Assembly (NCBI RefSeq): GCF_019655055.1
Contig: NZ_BPFA01000039.1
Span: 1 to 45,662 of the forward strand
DNA: 45,662 nt
Reading direction: 5' to 3'
From: Shewanella sp. MBTL60-112-B2
GTDB taxonomy: Bacteria; Pseudomonadota; Gammaproteobacteria; Enterobacterales; Shewanellaceae
The translations under genes were made by a program, and so were the position numbers. The number at the start of each line of letters is the position of its first letter. Positions within the stretch are counted from its first letter, which is position 1. The notes below the pieces were generated by a model, which saw only the letters and a list, made by a program, of their open reading frames with translations, did not search any database and was not told the DNA's origin. Positions 44,569 to 45,662 of this stretch are shown piece after piece.

Positions 44569-44592
44569 CGCCCTTTAATTCGTTAGAGGGCG
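44569..44592. other. Stem-loop with TTCG loop between convergent stops
   Basis: CGCCCTTTAA / TTAGAGGGCG (one G-T wobble) around TTCG. No T tract on either strand. It overlaps the stop codon of the AraC-type gene. Confidence 0.55.
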
Positions 44593-45603
44593 ATTAAGTC
44601 GATGAAAATGTCCAGGTGGATGACCAATCCAATGCTTAAAACTCTGCCTAAAATGGCTAACATCGCCAAAACCCATCAGATCTGAAATTTCATCAATTGA
44701 ATAGTCGCTGGTTAAAATCAAATCAATCGCCATCTGACAACGTACTTGATCCACTAACTTTTGGTAACTGGTATTAGCTGCTGCCAACTTACGCCTTAGG
44801 GTTCTCGCGCTAATATTTTGTAATTCCGCCATCTCTTCCATGTTTGGTAATAATGGAGCTTGCTGCCGTAGAATGGCCAATAGCTCTGCAATATAAGATC
44901 GTGAATTCTCAATACAACCTTCGGCTTGCTCACCATCAAACTGAAAAGTAACGGGTAAAGCTAGGTAGCGGTGCTCAATCGACCATTCAAAAAACTCCGC
45001 ATCGAATACAAGTTCAGCCCCCGATTGCAGCGTTAAAAAATTCGCTTCGCGATAAGGCTCAGCAAGGGCGATATGTGAAACGCTTATTACTTCCCCTGTC
45101 AGTTCTTTAGCAAAGGCTAACAGTGAACAAACACTATGCTGAAATTGGCTACTGTAGCGCTCAGTATCAACGCGATTGGTGTTTAACCACCTGACGTGTA
45201 AGTAGCCATCGCTATTTCTCAGTAGCGTGTCGGAAAAACTCCCCACCAATTCAGGGTGAGAAATGGCAAACTGTAAACATTCACCTAACGTCTTAAATTG
45301 AGCTAAGTAAGGTAACAAGGGTTCGAGATCATTAACTCTATACACCGACGCGGCCTTGGCTGCCACTTCAGGATCTTGAGTTAATTGACGAATATAGCTC
45401 ATGGCATAATCGACCTGCCACACATACACATATTGGCTCAGCATGAGCTCTGCTTCGCCTATACCAATATCGGTATAAAGCTGCTCAACAAGCTCATGGG
45501 TAAAATGCGACTTAAGGTAACCCATGAGATTTTTCAATTCATAGGCTGGATAGGATTGGTCGCCGACTCTCATATGCGGTTTATAGCTACAGGCTTGTTG
45601 CAT
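44575..45603 (-). CDS. AraC-family transcriptional regulator (Arabinose_bd/OruR type)
   Basis: 342 residues. The N-terminal 200 or so residues resemble the PF12625 ligand domain (YRVNDLEPLLPYLAQFKTLG and GSFSDTLLRNSDGYLHVRW). The C-terminal double helix-turn-helix (about 250-338) is clear: ISARTLRRKLAAANTSYQKL, then IDLILTSDYSIDEISDLMGF and FRQSFKHWIGHPPGHFHR. Regulators of this subtype often control lipid, alcohol or amine catabolism, but the ligand is not readable. It converges on the diheme cytochrome gene and is a candidate regulator of that cluster. The ribosome binding site before the ATG at 45603 is weak. Confidence 0.9.
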   Translation of the reverse strand: MQQACSYKPHMRVGDQSYPAYELKNLMGYLKSHFTHELVEQLYTDIGIGEAELMLSQYVYVWQVDYAMSYIRQLTQDPEVAAKAASVYRVNDLEPLLPYLAQFKTLGECLQFAISHPELVGSFSDTLLRNSDGYLHVRWLNTNRVDTERYSSQFQHSVCSLLAFAKELTGEVISVSHIALAEPYREANFLTLQSGAELVFDAEFFEWSIEHRYLALPVTFQFDGEQAEGCIENSRSYIAELLAILRQQAPLLPNMEEMAELQNISARTLRRKLAAANTSYQKLVDQVRCQMAIDLILTSDYSIDEISDLMGFGDVSHFRQSFKHWIGHPPGHFHRLNRPLTN

Positions 45604-45662
45604 TACACTCGATAACTGTTGATAGGTAACAATATTTTTAGCGGATCTAAATAAGAATTAAT

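Noticed and set aside
1..45662. CRISPR array, tRNA or rRNA genes, insertion sequences
   Set aside because: I found no regularly spaced repeats, no tRNA- or rRNA-like sequence and no transposase; gene content is chromosomal throughout.

Overview
This window looks like a chromosomal segment from a Shewanella or a very close marine gammaproteobacterial relative. The evidence is an SMC-type condensin (E. coli uses MukB instead), an AT-leaning base composition, a divergent focA/pflB arrangement, several secreted c-type cytochromes, and a tandem of beta-helix/diheme-cytochrome genes of the SO2930 type. The species call is inference. I see no rRNA, tRNA, insertion sequence, CRISPR array or prophage.

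Layout. Positions 1-2984 hold smc (minus strand; its C-terminus lies outside the window), divergent from cysZ. Then come a secreted CBM9/DUF5916 beta-barrel protein, a dual-receiver diguanylate cyclase, a split RDD membrane protein and cysK. Positions 10.5-13.6 kb hold a TetR regulator divergent from an O-methyltransferase-like gene, followed by a TehA/TDT-family transporter. Positions 13.7-17.0 kb hold yfcC and panF-yhdT on the minus strand. Positions 17.2-26.8 kb are the mixed-acid fermentation block: focA (minus), a 1.4-kb regulatory gap, pflB-pflA, yfbV (minus), and ackA-pta. Pyruvate plus CoA gives formate and acetyl-CoA (PflB, activated by PflA); FocA moves formate; Pta and AckA convert acetyl-CoA to acetate and ATP.

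Positions 26.9-30.9 kb are an AT-rich accessory stretch with a tetraheme lipoprotein cytochrome, a LuxR-type solo regulator and an unknown lipoprotein. After a 32-codon small gene come an RlmI/RlmK-like methyltransferase, an AI-2E-family permease, folX-yfcH, a YbbAP-type ABC system divergent from tesA, and a DUF481 outer-membrane protein. The right end holds a lipoprotein that fuses a parallel beta-helix to a diheme cytochrome, a second stand-alone diheme paralogue and a convergent AraC-type regulator.

Regulatory signals worth noting: two near-identical 17-bp palindromes of PdhR type sit one at the focA side and one at the pflB side of the gap; a perfect CRP half-site pair lies about 160 bp upstream of the beta-helix/cytochrome fusion; the focA-pflB gap contains terminator-like hairpins that belong to no visible gene; and strong non-terminator stem-loops lie between pflB and pflA and between ackA and pta. 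The least understood parts, and the best candidates for something new, are the beta-helix/diheme pair, the LuxR solo next to the tetraheme lipoprotein, and possible small RNAs in the focA-pflB gap.
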